Assembly (NCBI GenBank): GCA_021789695.1
Contig: JAJYJH010000005.1
Location: forward strand, 45,396-109,395
Length of the DNA stretch: 64,000 nucleotides
Source of the DNA: a bacterium
GTDB taxonomy: Bacteria; Elusimicrobiota; Elusimicrobia; Elusimicrobiales; UBA9959
Direction: 5' to 3'
The translations under genes were made by a program, and so were the position numbers. The first letter of the stretch is position 1. Each line of letters opens with the position of its first letter. Below the pieces are notes generated by a model, which was not told the origin of the DNA, searched no databases, and saw nothing but the letters and a program-made list of their open reading frames with translations. Of the stretch, positions 34,801 to 43,617 are shown piece by piece.

Positions 34801-37767
34801 AAGGACAAAATCGTCGGCCAGCACTTCCGCGAACTTGGGGCCTTTCAGCGCGGAGGCGCCTATCAGCACCTTGGCCGTTTCCCCAGGCCGGTAGCTGTTG
34901 CGTTCGAACAGCGCGACGGGCGGCAGGCGCAGGGAAGAGTTCTTGGACGCATCAGGCGAGGCGGAGACCACCACCAGCGAGGAAGCGGTGCGGCCGCCCC
35001 ATGGGTCCGGCGCGCCCAACTCCAGCCTGTAGGCGCCGGGTGGAAGCCTGCCGAGGTCTATCTCCGCCGCCGCGGTCCTGCCGAGGCTCACCCTGCCCTT
35101 TTCTTGCAGCGTCCCGTCGGGAACGCCGTTGAAGGCCTCCTCCAGCGAAGGCGCCGCGCCCCCGTAGGGTCCGTCTCCTCCGGAGTAGGCCGGCTCCTGC
35201 TCCAGCCTGTAGAGTGAGTAATCCGCCTCCCCAGCCCGCTGCCCGCCGTTCAAGTCCATCAGTCTGGCGTCTAGCAGGGCAGGTTCGCCCGGGGTGAAGA
35301 AGCCGGCGCGCGGGCGCACGTCAAAAAGCAGAGCCTTCGCACCGGCGCGGTAGTCGCGCGCGTCGGTTATGGCGCGCCCTCCGGCGTCCAGAGCTGTAAC
35401 CTCCACATGGTAGGAGGAGGGGTAATCGGCGTAGTTCCCGCTTTCCGGGGAGGGAGTAAAGGAGAAAGAGAACTTTCCGTCGCTACCGCTGAGCGCCTCC
35501 CCGGAAGCCACCTCTTGCGGCGCCCCACCGCCGTAGAACCAGCCCCAGTACCAGCAATAGACCGGCAGGTAGCGCGAGCGCGTCACGCGGTACTTTACCT
35601 TAGCCCCCGGCACCGGAGAGCCGAAGTAATACTTCACCTCGCCGGAGACCTCTCCCCTGTGCCCGTAACACCAGGGCTCGTCCGGCGGCGCAAGCTTCAC
35701 TTCAAACTCCGGGCGCTTGTATTCCTCCACGCCGAAGCCAGCCGAACCGCTGAAACTGCGCCCGTATTGGACCACGTCAGCCGTGAGCGAGTAGCGCCCC
35801 AGCAGCCGACCCTCCGGAATGGTGAAAGAGGCCGCGGCGCTGCCCAAGCCTGTAAAAGGCAGCCCGGTTGAATACACGGTCTGCCAGTTGGCGTCCCGCG
35901 CGGTGACCGAGACTACGGAGCCGCCGTCGTAGGTCCTGTACCCCCCGGGCTGGCGCAGCAGCTCGGTCACCTTGAACCGGACTTCCTGGCCCGGCCTGTA
36001 AACCGGCCTGTCCGTCTCTACAAAGACTCTGACCGGAGGAGGCGGCGAGACCGAGACCGAGGCGCCCGCATTCCAGTAGGCGTAGGCCCCGCCGTAGGAA
36101 AGCAGCGGGTCCACCGAAACGTACTCGTTGTTGTAGAGCCGCAGGGTGAAATCCTCGCTGAAGACCGCGGAGCCGTCAGGCCCGGTCAGCAGGCGCCTGT
36201 CGGACCAACCCGACATTCCGGAGCGGATGAAAGCGGCGTCTATCGCGGCCCCCGCCAGCGGGCGTCCGTTCAGCGCGTTCACTGCATAGAAGCGGAAGGC
36301 GTCGGCCTTGACGGGGCGTTCGGGAGCGGCCGGATCGTAAAGGAAGGCTTCCGGGTCTCCGGAGGCGCCGGAGGTACCCAGCAGGAAAACGTCAGTTATG
36401 TCGGTCAGGGCAGCCTTTATCAGCGAGGAGCCCTCCGCGAAGGAATCGTCGCCCGAGGCGACCACCACGTAGAGGCCTTTGCCTAGGTCCGGGGACGAGA
36501 CCTGCTGGTCCTTGTACTGGTAGGGCCCCGGGTAATCAATGGCCTGAGACCACTGCAGGTCCGGCTTCCTGTTCAGAAAAACCTTCAGTTCCTCTTCGGA
36601 AAGAGACCTCAGGAGCGACTGACCCGCCCGGTAGCCGATGGAGGACATCGAGGCCAGGTCCTCCGGCGAAGTGCGATAAGCGCGGAAATAGACGCGCGCG
36701 AGGTTGCGCGCCTTCACCTTGACAGCCCCGCGGCCCGGCGGCGGCGCGAAACTGACGGCGAGGTCCAGGCGCGGCAGGCGTATTTCCGCCGCCAGGCTAG
36801 AGCAGGCGGAGGCCGGCCTGGAATCACGGGCTTCCTGCTGCGCCTTGGCGCAGAGTTCCAGCGCCGAGGCGAAATGCGAGTCCTCCTGCGTCAGGAGTGC
36901 TGCCCGGTAAAACGCCCAGGCCCGGCCCAGGCCGGTCGTGAAAGAATCTCCCCAGCCCCTCAGCGTGGCCGCGGCCTCGGCGCTCAGCTCCTTCCGGTTG
37001 AAAACGGCCACCGCCTCCGGATGATCGAAGGGGAGCGTCAGGCGTTTTATCTTCCAGTACTCGGCGGCGAAGTTCTCAGAACCGCGGCCTTCCGAAGCGT
37101 CCTCGTATATGGCCGCGGCCTTCAGCGCCGCCGGGGCGGCGCCGCTGTAATCGCCGCGGTACACCGGCGACAGGAGCGGCCGCGCGTCCGGCAGCGGCCC
37201 GGCTCCCGAAGGCTCGCTCAGCAGATAGTCCGTCCAGGACAACGCGATGAAATCCCAGAGCGTCGGAGTATAGGAGAGATCTGCCCCCTTCAGGTCCAGG
37301 AAATAGCCCTGTTCTTTCAACGGGTACTTCAGCAGTTCGCGGCGCAGCGGCCAGAGCGCGGCATAATCGGAGTTTATGCGCCGGCGCCACTGTCCGGCGG
37401 TCAAGCGCGAGGGGTCGGAGGCTCCCTTTTCCTCCTCGGCCGGCAGGGAATAACCGTACTGCAGCAGGAACTGCCTGGCCGTGGCCGCGCGCAGCAGCAG
37501 CAGGCGGGCGCGCCAAAGCGAATCCGAAGGCGGTTTCGCCGCGTAAAGACGCCCTACTGCGTCGCTGTAGCGGAAAAGCAGCCCCTCGCATTCGGCGGAA
37601 CGGTAGAGAGCCTTCAGTCCTTCATTGCCCGGCTCCTTAAGAGCCGGGGCGTAAGCCTCGAGCGCCTGCTGATAGAGTCCCTTTTCGAACAGACGGTCAG
37701 CCTTGTCCGTAGTCACGGCGCCTGCGGCCAGCGAAGGCAGCAGCAGCGCGGCCAGAAAGATCCTCAT
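31843..37767 (-). CDS. bacterial alpha-2-macroglobulin
   Basis: 1974 residues, the largest gene here. Signal peptide ending near LAAGA without a lipobox Cys, so probably periplasmic and soluble. The N-terminus is helical with TPR-like repeats (~20-330). MG domains follow, including an MG2 match near residue 570-600 (PPVRVFVETDRPVYRPGQEVRFKV). The alpha-2-macroglobulin core has LTSWNIASYLLTRDAKTGDF and the thioester motif YECTEQ with Cys1448, so the protease-trapping thioester should form. The thioester-domain helices (residues ~1450-1750) and a C-terminal receptor-like domain complete it. The family protects the periplasm by trapping proteases. It is not beside PBP1c, its usual partner, but last in an operon with murB. 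Confidence 0.92.
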   Translation of the reverse strand: MRIFLAALLLPSLAAGAVTTDKADRLFEKGLYQQALEAYAPALKEPGNEGLKALYRSAECEGLLFRYSDAVGRLYAAKPPSDSLWRARLLLLRAATARQFLLQYGYSLPAEEEKGASDPSRLTAGQWRRRINSDYAALWPLRRELLKYPLKEQGYFLDLKGADLSYTPTLWDFIALSWTDYLLSEPSGAGPLPDARPLLSPVYRGDYSGAAPAALKAAAIYEDASEGRGSENFAAEYWKIKRLTLPFDHPEAVAVFNRKELSAEAAATLRGWGDSFTTGLGRAWAFYRAALLTQEDSHFASALELCAKAQQEARDSRPASACSSLAAEIRLPRLDLAVSFAPPPGRGAVKVKARNLARVYFRAYRTSPEDLASMSSIGYRAGQSLLRSLSEEELKVFLNRKPDLQWSQAIDYPGPYQYKDQQVSSPDLGKGLYVVVASGDDSFAEGSSLIKAALTDITDVFLLGTSGASGDPEAFLYDPAAPERPVKADAFRFYAVNALNGRPLAGAAIDAAFIRSGMSGWSDRRLLTGPDGSAVFSEDFTLRLYNNEYVSVDPLLSYGGAYAYWNAGASVSVSPPPPVRVFVETDRPVYRPGQEVRFKVTELLRQPGGYRTYDGGSVVSVTARDANWQTVYSTGLPFTGLGSAAASFTIPEGRLLGRYSLTADVVQYGRSFSGSAGFGVEEYKRPEFEVKLAPPDEPWCYGHRGEVSGEVKYYFGSPVPGAKVKYRVTRSRYLPVYCWYWGWFYGGGAPQEVASGEALSGSDGKFSFSFTPSPESGNYADYPSSYHVEVTALDAGGRAITDARDYRAGAKALLFDVRPRAGFFTPGEPALLDARLMDLNGGQRAGEADYSLYRLEQEPAYSGGDGPYGGAAPSLEEAFNGVPDGTLQEKGRVSLGRTAAAEIDLGRLPPGAYRLELGAPDPWGGRTASSLVVVSASPDASKNSSLRLPPVALFERNSYRPGETAKVLIGASALKGPKFAEVLADDFVLFRELVRTPGASIMKLKVGPEENGGFGLRWFGASDFKVYTAAASVRVPRLDKRVLLALDYDKTLLPGQMADWTLKAGDSRGRPVSGEALVKVYDRSLDYYGGGSGSGFWTESLYRRRTAGGEAFDSLFTPQIAELPVKEGLLRRMLNAFSGPSPEEKLPSLRVSSTLAYGGFRRGLFEKSLDFAEDGSATGAALQAEGLAGNAAAPAALPKGAAVKPAAAVAEGASAGAPQVRSDFSETAYYAPQLKVTGGKASFLFRIPERLTSWNIASYLLTRDAKTGDFSAETVTRKDLMVRLDIPRFFREGDSSRLTALVTNATARSLSGEVTLDLTLDGKGELARFGVTDSSRPFAVKPGGTQALYWDVAAPPGTADYKALAVARAGALSDAQQNDLPVLPSRERLIASEVAALDGNSSRTFRLPELEKPDPTRRTEEVHLELQPQLILTVLDSLPFLIRYPYECTEQVLNRYIPLAVTDAFYREYPQFKAAVAKVPRRNTITPAWDRNDPVRLMRLMETPWEERSKGLGSSLPITDMLDPGTVEREGREALAKLGSYQNSDGSFPWFPGGPPSFYMTLYALDGLAEAARYGVSVPEDVASRALAYALAQAPAHMKPTEGDTSYLLYAAYVVTSFPKGWPQSAAALNYAKLWADYSGRHANAMTAFGKAYAAWVYMRLGEKAKAESYLDRAMDGAREDPVAGLYWAPEKLSWLWYNDTVEKHAFILRTLLALRPKDPRIPGLVKWLLFNRKADEWKSTKASAAAIYSLLDVMKARGALERAEDYTVRMGTSTERLQLAPFDWVDKPLRWSRYGQNITRADLTPSVGKKGPGLAFASFSAVYSTDRTAGESPEGMLNVSRRYFLREDEGGKFALKPLSDGDAVSVGDEIEVHLTVSSRSSFEYVHLKDPKPAGFESEELSSGWKWDGLARYEEPRDSLTNFFLERVPLGEYTLAYRMRPTVPGTFKTGAAVIQSMYAPEFAAHSAGFTFRVK

Positions 37768-37775
37768 TTTTCCCC

Positions 37776-38672
37776 CTAGAATTCGCCCAGAAGTATCTGC
37801 TCCAGTCTGAGCTCGACGCCGGTCTTTTCCCTGACCAGGCGCTGTACCTCGCGGATCAGCGCGTGGATGTCCGCGGCCGTAGCCCCGCCCGAGTTTACTA
37901 TGAAGCCGGCGTGCTTGGGCGAAACCTCGGCCCCGCCTATACGCAGCCCTTTGAGACCGGAGGCGTCTATAAGGCGCGAGGCGTAGTCGCCTGGCGGCCG
38001 CCGGAACACGCTCCCGGCCGACGGGAGGTCCAGCGGTTGCTTGGCCGCGCGCGCGGCCAGCACAGCGGCGCGCTCAGCAAAGAGAGACGCCGCGGCCCCC
38101 GCCGGGAACTCAAAACGCGCGGAGACAATAATCAGGTCCTCCAGACCGCCCGCCTGCCGGTAGCCGAAGCGGATCTCCTTCCTGGAAAGAGTGACCGTGC
38201 GGCCGGCCCCGTCGAAGGCCTCCACCGAGACCAGCCGCTCGCAGGCCTCCTGGCCGAAAGCGCCGGCGTTCATGCGGACCGCGCCGCCGACGGAACCCGG
38301 GATGCCGGAGGTTTTTTCCAAACCAGAGAGTCCGGCCTCAGAGGAGAGACGCACCAGGTCGTCCCAGGCGGCGCCGGCCTGCGCCGACACTGCGTTCCCT
38401 TTGACTTCTAGTCCGCAGAGCCGCTCCGTAAGAGCGGTCACCCCTGGCAGGCCGCGGTCGCTCACCAGCACGTTGGAGCCGCGGCCCAGCACGAGGAAAG
38501 GCACGGAAGCGGCGCGGCACCAGACACAGAGGCGGCGCAGTTCCTCCGGAGTTGCGGGGCTGACCAGCGCTTCGGCCCTGCCGCCGGCACGATAAGTGGT
38601 GAAATCCGCCGCCGGCGCGCCGAAGACGCAGCGTTCAGCGAACCAGGCCTTCAGGGCCGCCCGGTCAAGCAT
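37776..38672 (-). CDS. murB: UDP-N-acetylenolpyruvoylglucosamine reductase (MurB)
   Basis: 298 residues, the usual length. FAD-binding motifs: TTYRAGGRAEALVSPAT, LGRGSNVLVSDRG, and SGIPGSVGGAVRMNAGAFG. Catalytic-end motifs: AGSVFRRPPGDYASRLIDASGLKG (the Ser that donates a proton) and GGAEVSPKHAGFIVNSGGATAADI, where the C-terminal Glu is nearby. It reduces UDP-GlcNAc-enolpyruvate to UDP-MurNAc in the cytoplasm. The type is the shorter one that has SerPhe/Phe-Arg in the loop (type II-like). It overlaps the EamA gene by 8 bp and is 8 bp before the alpha-2-macroglobulin gene, so all three form one operon. It is outside any mur/fts cluster. Confidence 0.95.
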   Translation of the reverse strand: MLDRAALKAWFAERCVFGAPAADFTTYRAGGRAEALVSPATPEELRRLCVWCRAASVPFLVLGRGSNVLVSDRGLPGVTALTERLCGLEVKGNAVSAQAGAAWDDLVRLSSEAGLSGLEKTSGIPGSVGGAVRMNAGAFGQEACERLVSVEAFDGAGRTVTLSRKEIRFGYRQAGGLEDLIIVSARFEFPAGAAASLFAERAAVLAARAAKQPLDLPSAGSVFRRPPGDYASRLIDASGLKGLRIGGAEVSPKHAGFIVNSGGATAADIHALIREVQRLVREKTGVELRLEQILLGEF

Positions 38673-39588
38673 GGCTGGCGGCCCCCCGAAGCCAGCCTGG
38701 CGTCCTCTCCCGCAGGTTCACCAGCCAGGCGCCGGCCAGTATCAGAAGGCCGCCGGTAAAAGCCGGCGCGCCGGGCCTCTCGCCGAGGAAAAGATAGGCC
38801 GAGAGCAGCGTGGCAAAAGGCTCCAGGTTTATGAAATAGGCCGTCTTAACCGGGCCAAGCCCCTCGACGGCGTTGTTCCAGAACAGATAGGCCATGGCCG
38901 AGGACAGCACGGAAAGGTAGCCGAAACACAGCCAGCCCCTGGCGGTGACGGCGGCGAAGCCGCGGACGCCGCCGGAAAACGCCCATAGCGGCAATACCGT
39001 GGCCAGGGCCATCAGCATAGTGGCGGCAGTGGTCTTGGCCTGCGGCCACTCCTTCAGCCAGCGCTTGGTAAGCAGCACGTAGAAGGCCCAGAAGAGGCAC
39101 GAGAGCAGGAAAACGAGGTCTCCCCGGCTGGAGGGCGGCGCGAAGGACCCGCCCCTAGAGAAAATCACCAGCAGGGCCCCGGCGAATCCCAGGCCGAAGG
39201 CTGCCGCTTTGAAGACGCCCACGCGCTCTCCCAGCGCGGCCGTCAGCGCGGCCACCATGAGCGGTGTGGAAGCTATCAGCCAGCCGGCGTGCGAGGCCTG
39301 CGTATATTTCAGGGCCCAGGCCTGTATATACTGCTGCGCCGAGACTCCGAGCACCGAAAGGACCAGCAGCCGCCACAGGACAGAGAACCTGAGGTCCGCG
39401 GCCGTAAAGCGGACGCCGCTCAACGCCAGCAGCAGGAGCGATCCGGCGAACGCGCGGAAAGCAACTATGGAAAGAGGGGAGATCTCGGTGACGAGATATT
39501 TGGTGAACGGATAGGCCGCTCCCCACACCGCGGCGGCGGAGACCACCTGGAAATAGAGGCTGGCTGATTTAGCCTTTGTTCTTTCCAT
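38665..39588 (-). CDS. EamA-family (DMT) transporter
   Basis: 307 residues, ten hydrophobic helices in two EamA repeats. AAAVWGAAYPFTKYLV and SPLSIVAFRAFAGSLLLL mark the first repeat, ALKYTQASHAGWLIASTPLM its end, and FLGERPGAPAFTGGLLILAGAWL the second. These drug/metabolite exporters sit in the inner membrane; the substrate cannot be guessed. First gene of the operon with murB and the alpha-2-macroglobulin. The upstream hairpin at 39601-39630 separates it from the aminotransferase gene. Confidence 0.9.
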   Translation of the reverse strand: MERTKAKSASLYFQVVSAAAVWGAAYPFTKYLVTEISPLSIVAFRAFAGSLLLLALSGVRFTAADLRFSVLWRLLVLSVLGVSAQQYIQAWALKYTQASHAGWLIASTPLMVAALTAALGERVGVFKAAAFGLGFAGALLVIFSRGGSFAPPSSRGDLVFLLSCLFWAFYVLLTKRWLKEWPQAKTTAATMLMALATVLPLWAFSGGVRGFAAVTARGWLCFGYLSVLSSAMAYLFWNNAVEGLGPVKTAYFINLEPFATLLSAYLFLGERPGAPAFTGGLLILAGAWLVNLRERTPGWLRGAASHA

Positions 39589-39600
39589 CGGACAGAAAGC

Positions 39601-39630
39601 GGGGCGCCGGGCCGGAAAGCCCGGCGCCCC
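39601..39630 (-). terminator. terminator after the ornithine aminotransferase gene
   Basis: GGGGCGCCGGGC, 6-nt loop, and its exact complement (12-bp stem). TTTT follows on the plus strand and GCTTTC on the minus. Given the genes on both sides are minus-strand, it probably ends the 39642-40853 transcript. Confidence 0.75.
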
Positions 39631-39641
39631 TTTTGCGCGCC

Positions 39642-40853
39642 TTACTTCGAGAGCGCTTTCTTTATGCGCTTAAAAGCCCAGTCGATCTCTTTCCGGGTGA
39701 TGACGAGCGGCGGGGCGAAGCGGATCACGTGGTCGTGCGTCTCCTTGCACAGCAGACCCATCCCCATCAACTCCTCGCAGTACGGACGGGCTTTCGTGTC
39801 CAGTTCAAGGCCTATCAGAAGTCCCTTGCCGCGGACCTCCTTGATATGAGGCCCCTTGATGGTGCGAAGCCGTTCCATGAAGTACTCTCCCATCTCGTAG
39901 GACTGCTCCACGAGTTTCTCCTCGGTCAGCACCTTGAGCGCCTCGCGGGCCACGGCGCAGGCCAGCGGATTACCGCCGAACGTGCTGCCGTGGTCTCCGG
40001 GATTGAAGACGCCCAGCGCCTCTTTGGAGGACACCACGGCGGAGATCGGCATCACGCCGCCGCCCAGGGCCTTGCCCAGGATCATCATGTCGGGCTTAAC
40101 GCCCTCGTAATCGCAGGCGAACTTGCGCCCGGTGCGGCCGAAGCCGGTCTGTATCTCGTCTGCCACGAACAGCACCTTATTGGCCCTGCAGAGTTCGTAG
40201 GCGGCCTTCAGGTAGCCGGCGGGCGGCACTATGATGCCGGCCTCGCCCTGTATCGGCTCGACGAGGAACGCCGCGGTATTGGGCGTTATCGCGGCCTTCA
40301 GCGCCTCTATATTCCCGTACTCCACCACCTTGAAGCCCGGCGTGAACGGTCCGAAGCCGTCCTTGTACTGCTCTTCGGTGGACATCGCCACTATGCTGAT
40401 AGTGCGGCCGTGAAAATTGTTCGTGACGGCTACAATTTCAGCCTTGCCGGCCGGCACGCCCTTGACCTTATAGGCCCACTTGCGCACGGCCTTCAGCGCG
40501 GTCTCCACGGCTTCCGCTCCGGTGTTCATAGGCAGCGCCATTTCGTAACCGGTGAACTCGCACAGCTCTTTGAAGAAAGGCCCGATCTGATCGTTATTGA
40601 AGGCACGCGAGGTCAGGGTTACCTTCTTCGCCTGGTCCGCCAGCGCCTTAATCACGCGCGGGTGGCGATGGCCGTGGTTCAGCGCCGAATAGGCGCTGAG
40701 CATGTCCATGTACTTCTTTCCCTCCGGGTCCTTCACCCACACGCCTTTGGCGGAGGAAATGACTATCGGCAGCGGATGATAGTTGTTGGCGCCGTACTGC
40801 TCCGCCAGTTCTATCAGCCTGCGGCTTTCCGCGTTCTCGGTGTTAGTGTCCAT
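39642..40853 (-). CDS. rocD: ornithine--oxo-acid transaminase
   Basis: 403 residues, class III PLP aminotransferase. Diagnostic motifs: [21 protein letters not shown] and [20 protein letters not shown] at the N-terminus, [15 protein letters not shown] for the phosphate site, [28 protein letters not shown], and the PLP lysine in [10 protein letters not shown]. The combination of the N-terminus and LPMNTGAEA matches ornithine delta-aminotransferase more than acetylornithine transaminase. It makes glutamate semialdehyde from ornithine, linking arginine breakdown to proline or glutamate. AAGGAG precedes the ATG. It stands alone between two terminators. Confidence 0.9.
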   Translation of the reverse strand: MDTNTENAESRRLIELAEQYGANNYHPLPIVISSAKGVWVKDPEGKKYMDMLSAYSALNHGHRHPRVIKALADQAKKVTLTSRAFNNDQIGPFFKELCEFTGYEMALPMNTGAEAVETALKAVRKWAYKVKGVPAGKAEIVAVTNNFHGRTISIVAMSTEEQYKDGFGPFTPGFKVVEYGNIEALKAAITPNTAAFLVEPIQGEAGIIVPPAGYLKAAYELCRANKVLFVADEIQTGFGRTGRKFACDYEGVKPDMMILGKALGGGVMPISAVVSSKEALGVFNPGDHGSTFGGNPLACAVAREALKVLTEEKLVEQSYEMGEYFMERLRTIKGPHIKEVRGKGLLIGLELDTKARPYCEELMGMGLLCKETHDHVIRFAPPLVITRKEIDWAFKRIKKALSK

Positions 40854-40922
40854 GTTGGTCTCCTTGTTAGGGGAGCGGCCCTGCGATACAGCCGGGAAAC
40901 CTCAAAGCTTCCCCCCCTCGGG

Positions 40923-40942
40923 GGCCCCGCCTCGGCGGGGAC
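40923..40942 (-). terminator. weak hairpin after the small barrel gene
   Basis: CCCCGC, loop of 4, GCGGGG, with a short outer GG/CC pairing and one bulge. No clear T-run on the minus strand. It lies ~30 bp after the stop of the 41704-40973 gene. Confidence 0.4.
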
Positions 40943-40972
40943 CGGTTTTATGGCTGCCAGCCTCCCAACTCT

Positions 40973-41704
40973 TTAAAATTTCAATCCCGCGCCCACGGAG
41001 TAGCCGCTCTGTCCGTGCAGGCCGCTATAAGCGCCGTATATGTAAGTGAGCGGCAGCGGCGTCAGGCGCACGCCTACGGTATAGCGCGTCTTCGAGATGG
41101 TGCCATAGTCGCCGGAAGGGATGCCGACCCCGTTCTTGGCCTCTATTCTGGTCCTGTCCACTCCGACCCCGGCGAACGGCTTTATCACCGGCAGATCGAA
41201 CGAGGCGGAGGCGTCCAGCGATATGTGGCTGCCCTTGAAATAGTTCTGGCTGATGACGTCGTAGAAGGCGGAAACGGAGACGTCCGGGATGAACTTGGTC
41301 AGCGTACCGCTCTTCAGCAGCTGGTAGCGCAGGCCGCCGCCGATGACGGAGAAGCCCGAATAAGCCACGCCGCGCACCATAGCGTCCGCGCGCACCAGAG
41401 GCAGGGCGACCGCCACGTGGACCATCGGCAAGCCGAAGGCGTTCACCTTGGCGTCGCGCAGGATCGTATCCGAGGTGTCCGGCTTGGCCTGTATGGAAGC
41501 GTCTATCCCGACGTCGAAGCCGGGAAAGCCAGTGGTCCTGCCGGTATGGAAGTCCGTCGCGCCGATCAGGCCTCCGACGTCTGCGGCGAAAGGCTTGAGA
41601 TACGCGGACGAGGTGGCGTAGTTCTTAAAATCCTTGAAAACGTCCGCGCGCACCGAGGCCGCCAGCAGCGGCGTGGCGCAAAGCGCCAATATCAGTTTCT
41701 TCAT
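40973..41704 (-). CDS. outer-membrane beta-barrel protein, DUF6588-like
   Basis: 243 residues with a clear signal peptide (MKKLILALCATPLLAASVRA). The body is made of short amphipathic strands: GFDVGIDASIQAK, HVAVALPLVRADAMVRGVAYSG, SVIGGGLRYQLL, ISLDASASFDLPVIKPFAGVGVDRTRI, TRYTVGVRLTPLPLTYIYGAYS. It ends YSVGAGLKF, a classic C-terminal barrel strand with terminal Phe. Family resemblance to DUF6588 is tentative. GGGAGGG precedes the ATG and a TATAAT sits at 41754-41759. The function is unknown; there is no operon partner. Confidence 0.75.
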   Translation of the reverse strand: MKKLILALCATPLLAASVRADVFKDFKNYATSSAYLKPFAADVGGLIGATDFHTGRTTGFPGFDVGIDASIQAKPDTSDTILRDAKVNAFGLPMVHVAVALPLVRADAMVRGVAYSGFSVIGGGLRYQLLKSGTLTKFIPDVSVSAFYDVISQNYFKGSHISLDASASFDLPVIKPFAGVGVDRTRIEAKNGVGIPSGDYGTISKTRYTVGVRLTPLPLTYIYGAYSGLHGQSGYSVGAGLKF

Positions 41705-41753
41705 TAAAGTTTCCCTCCCGAAAGCCGGGCATCACAAGGGCCCGTTTTTATAA

Positions 41754-41759
41754 TTATAG
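41754..41759 (-). promoter_or_regulatory. -10 of the small barrel gene
   Basis: TATAAT on the minus strand; start near 41747 gives a ~43-nt leader with GGGAGGGAAA. Confidence 0.5.
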
Positions 41760-41811
41760 TTAATTAAGGCAATCGAAAGCCACCGGTAGCCGCGCGCCAG
41801 TCAGAGTGACG

Positions 41812-41841
41812 TTGCCTTGGCGTGCCGCGCGTTGCTATCAT
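41812..41841 (+). promoter_or_regulatory. promoter of the YgiQ-family gene, leaderless
   Basis: TTGCCT, 18-nt spacer ending GTTGC, TATCAT (TG extended), then 6 nt to the ATG at 41848. The same architecture recurs at 44980-45009 (minus) and 45042-45071 (plus). Confidence 0.65.
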
Positions 41842-41847
41842 TGTCGT

Positions 41848-43617
41848 ATGAGCTTCCTTCCTGTTTCCGCGCAGGAGATGAAGGCCCTCGGCTGGGATGC
41901 CGTGGACGTCGTGCTGGTCACCGGCGACGCCTACGTGGACCAACCATCCTTCGCGATGGCCTTGGTCGGCCGCGTGCTCGAGGCCGAAGGCCTGCGGGTG
42001 GCCATACTCCCCCAACCGCGCTGGAATTCCTGCGAGGACTTCAAAAAGTTCGGCCGCCCCCGCCTGTTTTTCGGCGTCTCCGCCGGGAACATGGACTCGA
42101 TGATAAACAAGTACACGCACAACAGGAAGGTGCGCTCCTCCGACGATTTCTCTCCCGGCGGACGCGCCGGCCTGCGCCCCGACCGCGCCACCATCATCTA
42201 CTCCCAGCGCTGCCGCGAGGCCTACCCAGACGCGCCGGTGGTGATAGGCGGCATAGAGGCCACCATGCGCCGCTTCGCGCATTACGATTACTGGTCCGAC
42301 AAGGTCAGGAAGAGCGTGCTGCTGGACTCCAAGGCCGACCTGCTGGTCTACGGCATGGGCGAGCGCCAGGTGCGCGAGATAGCCTCGCGCCTCGCGGCCG
42401 GAGAAAAAATACAGGACCTGCGCGACATACGCGGCACGGCCTACCCGCTCGGCGCGAAGGAAACGGAGGCCCTTTCCATCCCCGGCGCGGTCGAGATGCC
42501 TACGGCCGGCGAGGTCTCTGGCGACCGCGTCAAGTTCTCCGCCGCCACGCGGCTCATCTACGAGAATTCTAATCCCTACAACGCCGCGGTACTGGTACAG
42601 AAGAGCGAGGGCAAGGCCGTGGTGCAGAATCCCCCGGCCCTGCCGCTCACCACTCCGGAAATGGACGCGGTCTACGGCCTGCCTTTCACCAAACGCGCGC
42701 ACCCGTCGTATAAAGAGCCGATTCCGGCACTCGAGACGATAAAGGACTCCATAGTGATACACCGCGGCTGCTTCGGCGGCTGCGCTTTCTGTTCGCTGAC
42801 GCTGCACCAGGGCCGCTTCATACAGGAACGCTCGCCCGGGTCCGTGGAGAAGGAGGCGCGCGCGCTGCTCGACACCCCGCGCCACCCAGGCAACATCTCC
42901 GACCTCGGCGCCCCGTCCGCCAACATGTACGGCCTTCACGGCAGAGATATGAAGGTCTGCCGGAAGTGCCGCAAGCTTTCGTGTCTGCACCCGGTCCTCT
43001 GCCCCAACCTGAACACCGACCACCAGCCGCTGCTGGCCCTGATGCGCCGCGTCCGCGCGCTGAAAGGACTGAAGAAGGCTTTTGTCGCCAGCGGCATCCG
43101 CATGGACCTCGCGCTCAAGTGCGGCGAGTACATCTCGGAGATAGCCCGCTTCCACACCGGCGGGCAGCTCAAAGTGGCCCCGGAACATATCTCGCCGAAG
43201 GTCCTGGCCGTGATGAAAAAGCCCCCCGTAGAGATCTTCAAAGAGTTCTCCGACAAGTTCCTCGCCGAGTCCCGCAAGGCCGGCAAGGAGCAGTACCTGG
43301 TGCCCTACTTCATCTCGGCGCACCCCGGCTCCACCCTCGAAGATATGGCCGAGCTCGCCGTCTTTCTTAAGGAGAGGAACATCAGGCCGCAGCAAATCAA
43401 CGACTTCCTGCCCGCGCCGATGGAATACGCCACGTCGATATATTTCACCGGTCTCGACCCGGTGACGCTGGAGCCGGTCTACGTCCCCAAGAAGGAAACC
43501 GAGCGCCGCCTGCAGCGCGCGCTCCTGCAGTACTACAAACCGGAGAACCGCCCTCTCGTTCTCCAGGCTCTCCGCCGCCTCCACCGCCCCGACCTCATTC
43601 CCAAGCTCCTGAAATAG
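41848..43617 (+). CDS. YgiQ-family radical SAM protein
   Basis: About 589 residues. The start at 41848 gives the family's conserved beginning (MSFLPVSAQEMKALGWDAVDVV). An N-terminal B12-binding-like domain comes first, then a radical SAM core with CFGGCAFC (Cys308, Cys312, Cys315) for the 4Fe-4S cluster. KVCRKCRKLSCLHPVLCPNL is a second Cys cluster typical of the family, and YLVPYFISAHPGS comes near residue 485. The family (UPF0313) has no established reaction; a possible role in metabolite or RNA modification is open. The predicted promoter ends 6 nt before the ATG. The stop codon overlaps the first base pair of a MITE-like element. Confidence 0.92.
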   Translation: MSFLPVSAQEMKALGWDAVDVVLVTGDAYVDQPSFAMALVGRVLEAEGLRVAILPQPRWNSCEDFKKFGRPRLFFGVSAGNMDSMINKYTHNRKVRSSDDFSPGGRAGLRPDRATIIYSQRCREAYPDAPVVIGGIEATMRRFAHYDYWSDKVRKSVLLDSKADLLVYGMGERQVREIASRLAAGEKIQDLRDIRGTAYPLGAKETEALSIPGAVEMPTAGEVSGDRVKFSAATRLIYENSNPYNAAVLVQKSEGKAVVQNPPALPLTTPEMDAVYGLPFTKRAHPSYKEPIPALETIKDSIVIHRGCFGGCAFCSLTLHQGRFIQERSPGSVEKEARALLDTPRHPGNISDLGAPSANMYGLHGRDMKVCRKCRKLSCLHPVLCPNLNTDHQPLLALMRRVRALKGLKKAFVASGIRMDLALKCGEYISEIARFHTGGQLKVAPEHISPKVLAVMKKPPVEIFKEFSDKFLAESRKAGKEQYLVPYFISAHPGSTLEDMAELAVFLKERNIRPQQINDFLPAPMEYATSIYFTGLDPVTLEPVYVPKKETERRLQRALLQYYKPENRPLVLQALRRLHRPDLIPKLLK

